Source of the DNA: Levilinea saccharolytica
GTDB lineage: Bacteria > Chloroflexota > Anaerolineae > Anaerolineales > Anaerolineaceae
Assembly: GCF_001306035.1 (NCBI RefSeq)
Contig: NZ_LGCM01000014.1
Location: 1 to 57,500 of the forward strand
DNA: 57,500 bases
Direction: 5' to 3'
Shown here: in pieces, positions 17,101 to 25,485 of the stretch
Layout of the letters: each line of letters begins with the position of its first letter
Numbering within the stretch: position 1 is the stretch's first letter
The notes under the pieces: generated by a model
What the model saw: only the letters and a program-made list of their open reading frames with translations
Databases searched by the model: none
Told to the model about the DNA's origin: nothing
Made by a program: the position numbers and the translations under genes

Positions 17101-18149
17101 AGCGGCATGTGATTTTCGGGATCTCGCAGCACCTGGCTGTGATGCCGCAGCCAACGCATTTCGCCGCTGCGGGTGTACACGCGAAATTCATCGGCCCCAG
17201 GGTCGCCGTTAAAGGCCCGTTCGCGCAGGCGGCCCATTTTGGGCACATCGTCGGGATGAAGCAGATAACGCCAGCCGCCCAGCGCTAACGCCTCTTCCAG
17301 GGAGTAGCCGGTGATGCGCTGGAATGAATCGGTGACCCATTCCACGTGGGCTTTGCCGTCCGGCCCAATGCGGAATGAATAGGCATAGTCTGAAACCAGT
17401 TCAGAAATGCCGCGGTAGCGCTCTTCCGATTGACGCAGGCGGGCTTCGGCCTCTTTTTGTTGGGTGATGTCGCGCAGAGAGAGCAAGGTGGCCGGCTGCT
17501 GTTCCCAGGTCAGCGCGGCGCGCCGCATTTCCGCCAGGGCGTGCATCTGCCCCCCAACCCACACTTCCGCCGTCTGCCCATCCGCCAACGTGCGGATGCG
17601 CCCGTCCAACCCGCTGCCGATCAGCGCTTCGGGGGTGCTGTCAAATAAACGCAGGGCTTCCGGGTTGGCAAACAGCACGCGCCCATCCGCCCCCAAAATG
17701 AGCATGCCCTCGGAGTTTTTCTCAATCACCAGGCGCAGATCGCTCAGGGTACGGCTGCGTTCCACCGCCATGCGCTGGCGCTCATAGGCGTAGCGCAGCG
17801 AACGGATCATCAGGGTGCGGTTGAGCTCTCTTTTTTGCAGGAAATCTTCGGCCCCTTGCCGCACCGCCTGCCAGGCGAATGCGTCGTCCTCTACGGAGGA
17901 CAAAACTACCACAGCCGCGTCCGGAGCGCGCCGCCGCACCTCGTGGACAGTCTCCAGGCCGTTACAGCCGGGGATATCCAGGTCAATGATCACGATACTG
18001 AAATCACCCTGAGACAGGCGCTGCAAACCCTCTTCTAAAACGCCGCACACTTCCAGTTTCAGCGGGAGAATATCCTCGCCCACCCCGGACAACAAACCTT
18101 CCACCAGGGTGAACCCTCCGCGCTTCATTTGAATCAAAAGTGCATTCAT
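14109..18149 (-). CDS. Multisensor REC-PAS-GAF-HD-GYP protein, cyclic-di-GMP phosphodiesterase-like
   Basis: 1346 residues, no membrane segment. Order, with rough positions: receiver-like domain 1-125 (D56 in 'IIDLDIPG', 'VVLSS', K106); PAS 135-235; PAS/PAC 245-365; PAS 370-510; GAF 520-680; PAS 685-810; GAF 815-965; GAF 975-1130; HD-GYP 1140-1320. The HD-GYP active site is intact: 'LLHDIGKMA', 'HHEHWDGSGYPEGL', 'VDVWDAL'. HD-GYP domains hydrolyse cyclic-di-GMP. The receiver domain lacks the acidic pair that normally follows strand 1 (MKR in place of EDD), so phosphorylation may be altered. Several PAS and GAF domains imply integration of many small-molecule, redox or light inputs. It converges on a methyltransferase gene, and no histidine kinase lies beside it. 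Confidence 0.9.
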   Translation of the reverse strand: MNALLIQMKRGGFTLVEGLLSGVGEDILPLKLEVCGVLEEGLQRLSQGDFSIVIIDLDIPGCNGLETVHEVRRRAPDAAVVVLSSVEDDAFAWQAVRQGAEDFLQKRELNRTLMIRSLRYAYERQRMAVERSRTLSDLRLVIEKNSEGMLILGADGRVLFANPEALRLFDSTPEALIGSGLDGRIRTLADGQTAEVWVGGQMHALAEMRRAALTWEQQPATLLSLRDITQQKEAEARLRQSEERYRGISELVSDYAYSFRIGPDGKAHVEWVTDSFQRITGYSLEEALALGGWRYLLHPDDVPKMGRLRERAFNGDPGADEFRVYTRSGEMRWLRHHSQVLRDPENHMPLLFYGGGQDITDRKLAEEAYQALVDQSPQEMVILQAGRVVFANQAAIVRARLFREDVSQISADEILARLDLPLDARVDIFRQALDLLDGGYHLRREMWVSRSFGEKGEPEAEADGPPSRRKAFLAPNEAWVELVVMPIDYQGRPALQISLSDVSERKRAEQLEQTLYRISETVNLVENLDQLYFAVHTIVSDLIPADNFYIALLDEESEQIYFPYFVDEFDSTPEPQRIRRGLTEYVLRSGRALLATPEVFDQLVAAGEVEQKGADSVDWLGVPLRRGDGKILGALVVQTYQHNLRYTERDQDILTFVSRQIALVIERKRTEEMLRDSEEHYRTLVENIPVGVYRTTPGPEGSFLTTNPALRQMFGFRSEEEARQVHTCDLYAQPQERKAFSDRMLAEGAVTGVELLLRRRDGSTFWGLVNAKVLYDDETGLPVCFDCTLQDITERKLGQRQRESLAAMAFALRETPTRAETLTTLLDEILVLIEADIVAVALLDAFSSEVVIELARGAQAERLTGVRMPLNESAIGNVILTGKAYLSNQVQTDAARMLLPEAAAEMRAVALVPLLAEGNPIGALFIGGRHTVRGEDFQLLRAIADLAASAIQRATLAEQTESRLQRLSLLRTISATISATPDLNQTLDALMEQIVSQGQADAADILLFEPEAGLLRYAAGTGFRDPSFQNVALRLGQGEGGRAVLERRTVQIPDLLRSEGHVQEPIWIEVENFRSYYAVPLIVKNSIKGVLETFHRQRQLPTPEWTEFLESLARQVALALDRSELIQSLMHSNEELSEAYQATIQGWSAALDLRDKETQGHSLRVANWTLRLSRAMGVAEEELSPIWRGALLHDIGKMAIADSVLLKQGMLSTMEWEIMRQHPVYAYQLLRPITFLQSALDIPHYHHEHWDGSGYPEGLAGEAIPLAARIFSVVDVWDALRSDRPYRPAWPEEKVIEYIREQSGKHFDPKVVQVFLELLEQQAFTDESGPDPQMMADPLALLTKII

Positions 18150-18307
18150 GCGCCAACCCGGAGCCGAATGAATTTAATTCGCAGACTGTCCCGTATCCAG
18201 CGAAACGGATCCTGCGGGGGAAAACACTTCAACCGCCTAAACCTCATCCGTCGTGACCCTTTCAACCGACAAAAGATAATTGCGGGGCACAGCCAAGGCA
18301 GAAACGC

Positions 18308-18616
18308 TCAACTGCCGGACTGTCCCATCACCCAGGTTTCCAGCCAATCCTGCCGCAGCACGGGGTCAAACTCCACGATGCGGTGTGTGGCCACCCCAGC
18401 CTGCAAATAGGGATCTTGATTAAAAAAGGCTTCGATTTCTTCGCGTGATTCAGCCCGCCCCACGGCAATGCCCCCCACGCGCGGAACCTGCGGCCCCGAC
18501 AGCAGCAAAAGTCCGCGGTCGTAGCCCTCGCGCAGGAAAGCGCGGTGCGCAGCTACCACCTCGCCCAGGCCTTCCGCCGGAACGGTGTAGGTGATCTCAA
18601 TCAAAAAGTGCTTCAT
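18308..18616 (-). CDS. YciI-like protein
   Basis: 102 residues with the YciI ferredoxin-like fold: 'HFLIEITYTVP' opening, 'HRAFLREGYDRGLLLLSGPQVPRVGG' split over the core (with the conserved His and the LLxSGP motif), and 'FNQDPYLQAGVATHRIVEFDP' at the end. YciI-family proteins are small dimers, some with dehydratase- or isomerase-like activity and many uncharacterised. It lies 158 bases from the HD-GYP gene and 135 bases past the end of the nucleoside array, so it is probably transcribed separately. Confidence 0.8.
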   Translation of the reverse strand: MKHFLIEITYTVPAEGLGEVVAAHRAFLREGYDRGLLLLSGPQVPRVGGIAVGRAESREEIEAFFNQDPYLQAGVATHRIVEFDPVLRQDWLETWVMGQSGS

Positions 18617-18717
18617 AAGCCCTCCCCAGAAGGATGATCCACACTCCCATTATAAAAGAAACCAGAGCCTCATCGCGCTCCAGCCGCGGCCTAACCGTCT
18701 ACCTTACCAGATTGTAA

Positions 18718-18740
18718 GGGGCGGCGCAGATGACCGCCCC
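18718..18740 (-). terminator. Possible terminator of the nucleoside array
   Basis: A seven-base stem (ggggcgg / ccgcccc) with a nine-base loop, ten bases after the last gene of the array. On the minus strand it is followed by TTACAATC, so the T-tract is weak. Confidence 0.4.
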
Positions 18741-18751
18741 ACCCAAGGGAT

Positions 18752-19648
18752 TTATTCCCAACGCAGCCGCGCCAGCCGTTCTTCCGCTCGCGCGCGCAGA
18801 TTCTGGGTATCGTACAAGGCCCCAAACTGCTCCAGGGCAAACGAGGCCGCCACCGCACCATACCCCCCGGCCTGCTGCAAACTGCCGGTCTCAGCCAACC
18901 CCACGATGAACCCGCCGCAGTAGGCGTTGCCCGCGCCGGTCACATCCACCACCCGCGCCGCCGGGGCCACAGGCACCGGCAGGGGAGAACTCTCTGCGCT
19001 GCCCACCAGGCTGCCCAGCGCGCCCATGCGCAGGGCCGCCGTGCGCGCCCCCGCCGCCAGCAGTGCCGCCAGCACCCGTTCCGGCTGAGTCTCGCCGGTC
19101 AGAGCGCGGCCTTCATTCAAATTGGGCGAAACCACATCCACCAGGCGGGCATATTCCCCAAAGCGGCCCAGGTTTTCGGCGGTGCAGAAGCCGTCGTACG
19201 GCTCCCACAGGATCAGGCCGCTGCCGCGCTGACGCAGGGCTGCCGCCCACACCGGAACCTGATGCGGCGGGCAGTGCAGATGCACCGAGCGCAGGGGCGG
19301 CCAACCCGCCGGAATCTCATCCACACGCGGGAAGGTATCCACCAGCTCCTGAAAATCGGTGCGGAAGACCTCGTTGCGGGTTCCGTCTGTCTCAAACAGC
19401 TGCCAGGCGCGCGGGGTTTTGATGTGTTCGCGCACAATCAGCCCGCCCAGGTCAAAACATGCGCCCAGGGCCTGCAAAACGCTCGCCGGGCAGTCGGGGC
19501 CCACTGGGGTCAGCAGACCCACCGTCTGGCTCCACACGCGCATGCCCATCACCGCGTGCACAGCGCCCCCGCCCAGGCGGGCCATGTGCGCCTGCCCGTC
19601 GGGGAGGATGATGTCATCTAAAATCACCGACCCGATGGATATATCCAT
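18752..19648 (-). CDS. PfkB-family protein with GAGN motif (Mak32-like), copy 1
   Basis: 298 residues, ribokinase fold. N-terminal 'SVILDDIILPDG' and 'LGGGAVHAVMGMRVW' replace the usual GG..N.A sugar-binding stretch. The C-terminal anion-hole motif reads 'VDVTGAGNAYCGGF', so the catalytic Asp of GAGD is Asn. The same features occur in the paralogue at 22650-23567, and as I remember in yeast Mak32-type proteins. PfkB enzymes phosphorylate sugars or nucleosides with ATP; this change may reduce or alter activity. The start is one base after the stop of the nucleoside hydrolase gene upstream, so the two are translationally linked. It is the last gene of the 19-kb array. Confidence 0.8.
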   Translation of the reverse strand: MDISIGSVILDDIILPDGQAHMARLGGGAVHAVMGMRVWSQTVGLLTPVGPDCPASVLQALGACFDLGGLIVREHIKTPRAWQLFETDGTRNEVFRTDFQELVDTFPRVDEIPAGWPPLRSVHLHCPPHQVPVWAAALRQRGSGLILWEPYDGFCTAENLGRFGEYARLVDVVSPNLNEGRALTGETQPERVLAALLAAGARTAALRMGALGSLVGSAESSPLPVPVAPAARVVDVTGAGNAYCGGFIVGLAETGSLQQAGGYGAVAASFALEQFGALYDTQNLRARAEERLARLRWE

Positions 19649-19649
19649 C

Positions 19650-20558
19650 TCAGCGCAGGCCTTCCATCAAAATTTGCATGAAACCGTCGCGGTGGATGCC
19701 CAGACCCACATCCGTGTTGGGCTGGCTGCGCCGCAGGGCAAAATCAGCCACCGTGCGCCCGCGGGTCAGCGTGCCGTTCAATTCCACCGCCACATAGGCC
19801 GGGCGGGTGGGCACCAGGCCGGGGTCAATCACCGCTGCCACGGTGCAGGCGTCATAAATATGGGCGCTCTCCTGGCCGTTAAACTGAGCCAGGCCCATCT
19901 CATGTTCCATCACCAAAGCCGCGGCCTGCGCCCAGGGGGTGCCCAGGCTGCGCACACGCTGGGTATCCGCGCGCGTCACCGGCGCCTGGTCGGTCACCTC
20001 CAAGCCGATCATGGTGATGGGAATGCCCGCCTGCCAGACCACAAAGGCCGCCTCAGGGTCGGCCAGAATGTTAAATTCGGCCGAGGGGGTGTAATTGCCC
20101 TGGGTATACGCGCCGCCCATGGTGACAATGCGCGGGATGCGCTGCGCCAGGCGCGGTTCAATGCGCAGTGCCAGAGCCAGGTTGGTATGCGGCCCTACCG
20201 GCAGGTAAATGGTCTCCGGCCCGGCCGCGCTCATGTAATAATCAATCAAGAACTGCACGGCGTGCTGGGGCTGCGGCTTCAGAGAGGTTTCTGCCAGGGG
20301 CAGCACGGCCTCCTGGGTGGGGGAGGAGGAAATCATGGGGTGCACCAACGGCAGAGCCGCGCCGCTGTAGACAGGCACGTGCTCCAAAGCCCCCGCGCTC
20401 ATGGTGCGCAGAGTGTTTTCCAGGGTGGTGCTGAGCGGCGCGTTGCCGTGCACCGCCGCCACCGCCACCAGTTCCAAAGCCGGGTGGTGCCCCGCCAAGA
20501 GGATCGCCGCGGCGTCATCTGCGCCAGTATCTACGTCTAAAATCACTTTCTGAGCCAT
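19650..20558 (-). CDS. Nucleoside hydrolase (IUNH family), Tyr at active-site His position
   Basis: 302 residues. The calcium/ribose-binding signature 'DVDTGADDAAAIL' (D8, D10, D14, D15) is intact, as are 'GPHTNLALAL', 'MGGAYTQGN' and 'AEFNILADPEAA'. These enzymes cleave the N-glycosidic bond of nucleosides to ribose and base. At the position where group I enzymes have HD, this one has 'IYDA' (Y235, D236), so base activation must differ and the base specificity is open. It follows the BtpA-like gene after 63 bases and precedes a PfkB-type gene by one base, consistent with hydrolysis followed by sugar phosphorylation. Confidence 0.85.
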   Translation of the reverse strand: MAQKVILDVDTGADDAAAILLAGHHPALELVAVAAVHGNAPLSTTLENTLRTMSAGALEHVPVYSGAALPLVHPMISSSPTQEAVLPLAETSLKPQPQHAVQFLIDYYMSAAGPETIYLPVGPHTNLALALRIEPRLAQRIPRIVTMGGAYTQGNYTPSAEFNILADPEAAFVVWQAGIPITMIGLEVTDQAPVTRADTQRVRSLGTPWAQAAALVMEHEMGLAQFNGQESAHIYDACTVAAVIDPGLVPTRPAYVAVELNGTLTRGRTVADFALRRSQPNTDVGLGIHRDGFMQILMEGLR

Positions 20559-20621
20559 ATTCCCTCACAAGTTACCCAGGGGGCCAGACAGCGCAGGATG
20601 CCGTCCAGCCCCCCGCCAGTG

Positions 20622-21437
20622 TTACCGGTTTCGCACCGCGTCCATAAAGGCTTGAATACGCGGCAGTTCCCATTCGGTCAACAGGGCTTCGCGCGTCCAG
20701 GCGCTGCCGGGCTTAAACGTGCTGCTCACAATCACGCCGTCGGCGTGCTGCAAAGCCTGGGCCACGTTTTCAGCTTTGGCGCCCCCGCCCAAAAGCAGCG
20801 GCACGCCCAACTGCGCGGCGCGCACCTCGGCCAGCATCTCTAACGATTGGGCAAAGGACAGGCCGGTGAGCACCATGCCGTCCGCGCGGCCAAACACCGC
20901 CGCCTGGCGCGCTTCTTCCGTCAGCGGCATGCGCCCCAGCGGCTCGCCGCTGCGGTCGTAGACATCCGCCAGGATGTGCACATCGCCAGCGCCGATCTGT
21001 TCGCGGTATTGGATGGCGTCATAGGCCAACCCCTGCAGAATGCCCTCGGCCTTGACCATCACGCCCACATACACCTTGAGGCGCACAAACTGCGCCCCCA
21101 TCGCCGCAGCGATCGCCAGCGGTTCGCGCGCCCCGTGAGCCATCAGGCACACCCCCAGGGCCAGATCGGGGAACTCACGGCGCAGGGCCGCCCCCACCAC
21201 CGCCACCGCCGCCGTGGTGTAGGGCTGCACGGCAGGGGCCACGGGGGTATCGGCCACGTCTTGAATATACAGAGCCGGAACGCCCGCCCGCACAGCCTTT
21301 TCGGCGTTGCGCAAGGCAAAATCCACCGCCGCCGATACGGGTTGGGCCGCCGGATGGCGCGACCCCGGCAGGGGCGGCAAATGCAGGGCGGCGATCACCG
21401 CGGGCTGCCCCGGCGTGAATAAAGTCGGTGTGCTCAT
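20622..21437 (-). CDS. BtpA/SgcQ-family TIM-barrel protein
   Basis: 271 residues from the ATG at 21437, which overlaps the stop of the SIS gene as ATGA (a GTG at 21455 is the alternative). 'VIAALHLPPLPGS', 'ALYIQDVAD', 'GVCLMAHGAREPLAIAAAMGAQFVRL' (conserved in parts), 'HILADVYDRSG' and 'GVIVSSTFKPG' identify the BtpA family, a (beta/alpha)8 barrel related to phosphate-binding isomerases and aldolases. The name comes from a photosystem I biogenesis factor, but bacterial SgcQ-like members sit in sugar operons with unknown reactions. Its place after the SIS gene suggests it acts on a phosphorylated sugar; this is inference. Confidence 0.8.
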   Translation of the reverse strand: MSTPTLFTPGQPAVIAALHLPPLPGSRHPAAQPVSAAVDFALRNAEKAVRAGVPALYIQDVADTPVAPAVQPYTTAAVAVVGAALRREFPDLALGVCLMAHGAREPLAIAAAMGAQFVRLKVYVGVMVKAEGILQGLAYDAIQYREQIGAGDVHILADVYDRSGEPLGRMPLTEEARQAAVFGRADGMVLTGLSFAQSLEMLAEVRAAQLGVPLLLGGGAKAENVAQALQHADGVIVSSTFKPGSAWTREALLTEWELPRIQAFMDAVRNR

Positions 21438-22585
21438 TCCTGCCAGCTTTCCCACATCTCGCTGGAGCGAATGCGGCTGATGCCGCCGCCACCTTCCACA
21501 CTGCGGCCGCCGGTGAAAGCGCGGAAGAAAGGCTCGCCAATCACGTCCGCGCGGTAGGCGGCGAAGAGTTCGCCGGGGATGCTGGCGATGAGCGGTGAGA
21601 ACATCTCATCCACCTCCGCCAGGTACAGGCTGCGGGCGGCCTGTTCGTGCAGGGCTTTGGCGCTCTTGGGGGCAATCGCCGCCACGCGCCGGCCGATGGC
21701 GCGCGCCGCCACAGCCGATTCCACAATGCGCGACAGGTCGCGCTGACCGGCGGAGATGAAGAAGGTGGGGGTGGCCTCTGCGCGGGCAAAATACTGCAAA
21801 TGGCACCACTCTTCGGTCTCCTGGCCCAGGGCCGGGTCGCCGGAGGCTTCCAAAATCTTGGCAGCTGAGAACAGCGCCGTGCCAAAGTTGGCCCCGCCGC
21901 CCACAAACACGAACTCGTTGGCGTCTTTCCATTCCTCCGCCAGGGCCTTGGCCGCGGCGTCATTGGCCTGAATGGTCTCTTCGGCGGCGGCAGCCAAAGC
22001 GCGAATTTGGGCGCGCACTTCGCCGGCCTTGGCCGAGGTCAAATGTCCGCGCACCTCACCGATGCGCACCGCGATGAGCAGCAGGCCCAACTGGCTGGCA
22101 AAGTAGCTGCGCACCCCAGGCACATGCACGCCTTCCGGCTCGGGGAAGGGCGGCTGCACGGTCAGCAGCACCCGCTGGGCGGCCTGCGCCACGCGGCTGC
22201 CGGGGGTGGCCGTCAGCGCCACGGTGGTGGCCCCCGCCTGCCCACCCATGGCCAGGGCCTCGGCCGTGCGCGAAACCGCGCCCGAAACCGAAATGCCAAT
22301 CACCAGGTTGGTATTGGGCCCGCTGCGGGGGATGTAGCCCGCGCCGTAGCGCGCAAACTGCAAAGCCGTCATGGGTTCGTCCGGCAGGCCCGCCAGGCGC
22401 TCAAAGGCCAGTTCGCTGCCCAAGGCCGCGTGGTGCGAATCGCCGCAGCCGGTCACAAAAACGCGCTTCAAAGAAAGGCACAGCTCGTGATCCAACGTGG
22501 CCCGCGCGCTTTCATCTACCGCCTGAAAAATGGCCTCCAACAAAGCTGGCAAGCTTTTGATCTGATCTACCATCGCGTTGCTCAT
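21434..22585 (-). CDS. SIS-domain sugar isomerase/deaminase-like protein
   Basis: 383 residues with two SIS subdomains. The first starts 'KRVFVTGCGDSHHAAL' and continues 'LVIGISVSGAVSRTAEAL' (phosphosugar-binding Ser/Thr loop). The second has 'FVFVGGGANFGTALFSAAKILE' and 'ETEEWCHLQYF', the layout of GlmS C-terminal and AgaS/FrlB-type enzymes that isomerise or deglycase amino-sugar phosphates. The start has AAGGAGA upstream. It is 64 bases after the PfkB gene and overlaps the next gene by four bases. It probably converts a phosphorylated sugar or sugar-amine made by the kinases of the array; the exact substrate is not readable. Confidence 0.85.
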   Translation of the reverse strand: MSNAMVDQIKSLPALLEAIFQAVDESARATLDHELCLSLKRVFVTGCGDSHHAALGSELAFERLAGLPDEPMTALQFARYGAGYIPRSGPNTNLVIGISVSGAVSRTAEALAMGGQAGATTVALTATPGSRVAQAAQRVLLTVQPPFPEPEGVHVPGVRSYFASQLGLLLIAVRIGEVRGHLTSAKAGEVRAQIRALAAAAEETIQANDAAAKALAEEWKDANEFVFVGGGANFGTALFSAAKILEASGDPALGQETEEWCHLQYFARAEATPTFFISAGQRDLSRIVESAVAARAIGRRVAAIAPKSAKALHEQAARSLYLAEVDEMFSPLIASIPGELFAAYRADVIGEPFFRAFTGGRSVEGGGGISRIRSSEMWESWQE

Positions 22586-22649
22586 CTGATTCGTCTCCTT
22601 TAATCGTAATTCGTATCGAGATTCCCGTATCCAATAGGCGCCGGTCGGC

Positions 22650-23567
22650 TTACAGCCTGCGTTCCCGCAGACCTGCCAGACGGCGCTGAGCCTCAGCCTG
22701 CACGGCGGGGGTCACCACCGGCACGCCTACCTGTTCCACCACAAACGAGGCGGCCACCGCCCCATATTTCCCGGCCAGGGCCCAATCGCCGGTCTCGCAC
22801 CAACCCACCAGCAGCCCGCCGCAAAAGGCGTTGCCCGCTCCCACCGGGTCCACCACCTGCACCGCCACCGCGGGGATGTGCACGCGCTCCGGGTTGTCCG
22901 CCTGAGCCAGCAATGTGCCTTCGGCCCCCATGCGCAGCGCCACGCGGCGCGCCCCAGCGTCCACCAGGGCTTGCAGCAGCGCTTCAGGGGTGCGCTCACC
23001 CAACATGGAGGCAGCTTCTTCCAGGTTGGGCGAAAACAGGTCGGGGCCGCTGACCAAAGCCCGCACCTGGGCGTCGCTCATGGGATGATCCGCCGGGCGG
23101 AAGACCTCCACACTGACCACAGCCCCCAGGGCTTTTAGATCCGCCACCAGGGCGGATTCGCCCTCATGGGGATGCACCCCCAGGTGAAAGCCTTTGGCGC
23201 GGCGGTATGCCTGCGGCAGGCGCTCGACACTGCGGCGCAGCTGCACGCCCAAAACCTGCCCCGGCACGCGCCACACCTGCACGCGCCGCCCATCCTCTTC
23301 CAGGGTTTGCCAGGCGCGCGGGGTGGCCAGCTCTGAAACATGCAGGCCGCTGGAGTCCACATCACAAGCGCTCAGCCAGACGCGCACCTCCGGCGGCAGG
23401 TCGCGGCCCACGCCGGCATCTAACCCCACCCGCGGCGCCCACAGGCGCATGCCAAAGGCGGTTTGCGGCCCGCCCCCGCCCAAAACGCCCATGCGCGTTT
23501 GCCCATCGGGGTAAACGATGTCATCCAGGATCACATTGAAGGTCACATAATCCACACCCACGCTCAC
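22650..23567 (-). CDS. PfkB-family protein with GAGN motif (Mak32-like), copy 2
   Basis: 305 residues, GTG start overlapping the stop of the previous PfkB gene (GTGA). It shares with the protein at 18752-19648 the opening 'VILDDIVYPDGQTRM', 'LGGGGPQTAFGMRLW', 'ATPRAWQTLEEDG' and the C-terminal 'VDPVGAGNAFCGGLLVG', with Asn in place of the catalytic Asp. The two are clear paralogues of a divergent PfkB branch. The fold and ATP site look complete. It could be a kinase with a changed mechanism, a binding protein, or a regulatory partner of the normal PfkB kinase it overlaps. Confidence 0.8.
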   Translation of the reverse strand: MSVGVDYVTFNVILDDIVYPDGQTRMGVLGGGGPQTAFGMRLWAPRVGLDAGVGRDLPPEVRVWLSACDVDSSGLHVSELATPRAWQTLEEDGRRVQVWRVPGQVLGVQLRRSVERLPQAYRRAKGFHLGVHPHEGESALVADLKALGAVVSVEVFRPADHPMSDAQVRALVSGPDLFSPNLEEAASMLGERTPEALLQALVDAGARRVALRMGAEGTLLAQADNPERVHIPAVAVQVVDPVGAGNAFCGGLLVGWCETGDWALAGKYGAVAASFVVEQVGVPVVTPAVQAEAQRRLAGLRERRL

Positions 23568-24511
23568 ACCCCGCTTCCCGCGCTGGGATTGTTCGCATCC
23601 CGCTTCAACAGCTCCACGACCTCATTCCAGGTGGGCAGTCCGCTGCGCGCGCCCACCTGCTGCACCACGCAGCTGGCCGCCGTCACCCCAAAACGCAGCG
23701 CCTCAGGCACCGACCACGAACGGGCCAGGGCTGCCAGAAAACCAGCGTGGAAGCAGTCGCCCGCGCCGGTGGTATCCAACACGCGCACGGTTTCGGCGGA
23801 GGCCTGCCAATGCTGCCCGGCGGCAAAAGCCTCCGCGCCCTGGCTGCCCAGGGTCACCACCACCAGCTGCGGCCCCCAACCCAAAAGGGTCTTGGCGGCT
23901 GCATCCGTGTCGGCTTCACCCGTGGCGTGTTCCAGCCCGTCGCGGCTGCAAAAGACGATGTCGCTCTGGCTGAGAGCCTGTTTCAGCTCTGCCCCGCGCG
24001 CCGGGGCCGAAGCCTCCAGATCCACGGCCACCTGCCCCCGCCCGGCGTGAACCGCCGCTGCGAAAGGCGAAAACCAGTGCGCCTCCACAGGCAAAGCGTA
24101 GGCGAAGCGCGCCGAAGCCAGCGCCGTGCGCAGCTCGCGATCCAAAGGCGGCAGCTGCGAATGCACGGGGGCGATGAGGATGGTGCGTTTGCCGTCGGGT
24201 TCCACCACAATCACGGTGAAATCGGTGGAACGGCCCAGCACGGTGCGCGCCATCTCCGTGTGCACCCCAAAGGTCTCAAATTCTTCGATGAGATGCTCGG
24301 CGTTTTCGTCGCTGCCCAGCACGCCGCTCCAGGCCGTGCGCAGTCCCAAGCGCGCCGCCGCGCAGGCAGCGTTGGCCACCAGCCCGCCCCCAAAGCGCCC
24401 GCCGTAACGCACCACCAGCTTTTCATCGCTCTTGGGCAGCCGCGGCGCATGCAGCACGATGTCTACGGCTGCCCCGCCCAAACAAATCAAATCATAGGGA
24501 TCGCTGGCCAT
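23564..24511 (-). CDS. PfkB-family carbohydrate/nucleoside kinase
   Basis: 315 residues from the ATG at 24511, 13 bases after the nucleoside hydrolase stop; a longer frame would overlap that gene. Canonical ribokinase motifs: 'YGGRFGGGLVANAACAAARLGLRTAW' in the N-terminal part (split over strand and helix), 'STDFTVIVVEPDGKRTI', and 'VLDTTGAGDCFHAGFLA' with the catalytic Asp. It should transfer phosphate from ATP to a sugar or nucleoside, most likely the ribose freed by the neighbouring nucleoside hydrolases. Length and motifs are normal. Confidence 0.85.
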   Translation of the reverse strand: MASDPYDLICLGGAAVDIVLHAPRLPKSDEKLVVRYGGRFGGGLVANAACAAARLGLRTAWSGVLGSDENAEHLIEEFETFGVHTEMARTVLGRSTDFTVIVVEPDGKRTILIAPVHSQLPPLDRELRTALASARFAYALPVEAHWFSPFAAAVHAGRGQVAVDLEASAPARGAELKQALSQSDIVFCSRDGLEHATGEADTDAAAKTLLGWGPQLVVVTLGSQGAEAFAAGQHWQASAETVRVLDTTGAGDCFHAGFLAALARSWSVPEALRFGVTAASCVVQQVGARSGLPTWNEVVELLKRDANNPSAGSGV

Positions 24512-24524
24512 ACTTCGCTCGGTT

Positions 24525-25451
24525 TCACCGCAAGGTGCGGTAGAGAGTTTCCTTCCATTTGGGAATATCAATCTCCCAACACACTTCCACATTGGCCGCG
24601 CGGTTCAGCACCCCGCGCTCATCCACCACCGTCATGCCGCGCGTGACCTCGCTTAAGATTTCTACATCCACATAGTGGCTGCTCTGGCGCACGGACACGC
24701 TGGGGTCGAGGGCCACGGCCATGGTCACCGGGTCGGGCAGGGGCAGGGCCGGGTCTTTGAGCCAGGTGCGGTTGGTTTCAATCGCCTGACGGTTGCAGTC
24801 CAGCGAAAAATCGGCCAGCACCGTGCCAAAGCCGCGCACTTCGGCCATATCCGCCTCAGAAAGGTTGGCCTCGCCGCGGCACAGCTCCCAACCCACCATC
24901 ACCAGGCGCAGCCCGGAGTGGAAGACCATCTTGGCCGCTTCGGGGTCCACCCAGATGTTAAACTCCGCCGCCGGGGTGACGTTGCCCAAGGTGGCCGCCG
25001 CGCCGCCCATCACATAGCACACGGGGATTTTCTGGGCTAGATCCGGCGCCAGCGCCAAAGCCAGGGCCACATTGGTCAGCGGGCCTAAGGTCACCAGGGT
25101 GATCTCGCCGGGGTGCGCGCGCACAGCGTCAATCAGCGCCTGCACAGCGTGCCCCTCGGCCAACGGGCGGCGCGGAGCGGGGTAATTCATGCCGCCCATG
25201 CCGTCTGGCCCGTGGAAGAAATAAGCATAAGAAGCCTCGCGCAGCAGGGGTTTGGCCGCCCCCAGGTACACCGGGGTGTCTTTGCCGCACAGTTCCACCG
25301 TGTAGCGCGCGTTCACCGCGCACATCTCCACCGGCACGTTGCCGGAGACCGTCGAAATGCCCACCACGTCCACATCCGGCCAGCGCAGCGCCATCAGAAT
25401 GGCCACCGCATCGTCCGAAGCCGTATCCGTATCAATCCAGAATTTGCGCAT
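24525..25451 (-). CDS. Nucleoside hydrolase (IUNH family), no active-site His
   Basis: 308 residues. The metal/ribose signature reads '[15 protein letters not shown]' (D7, D9, D13, D14), with '[13 protein letters not shown]', '[27 protein letters not shown]' (in its usual place) and 'MVGWELC'. The position of the group I His is Pro here ('PLPDPVT', P239, D240), as in non-canonical IUNH groups. The family releases ribose from nucleosides. The start is ATG with AAGGAGA upstream and a gap of 34 bases from the preceding hydrolase gene. The base specificity probably differs from the paralogue next door. Confidence 0.85.
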   Translation of the reverse strand: MRKFWIDTDTASDDAVAILMALRWPDVDVVGISTVSGNVPVEMCAVNARYTVELCGKDTPVYLGAAKPLLREASYAYFFHGPDGMGGMNYPAPRRPLAEGHAVQALIDAVRAHPGEITLVTLGPLTNVALALALAPDLAQKIPVCYVMGGAAATLGNVTPAAEFNIWVDPEAAKMVFHSGLRLVMVGWELCRGEANLSEADMAEVRGFGTVLADFSLDCNRQAIETNRTWLKDPALPLPDPVTMAVALDPSVSVRQSSHYVDVEILSEVTRGMTVVDERGVLNRAANVEVCWEIDIPKWKETLYRTLR

Positions 25452-25485
25452 GTCTGCTCTCCTTGCCCGGCTGCCTTTGGATGGA

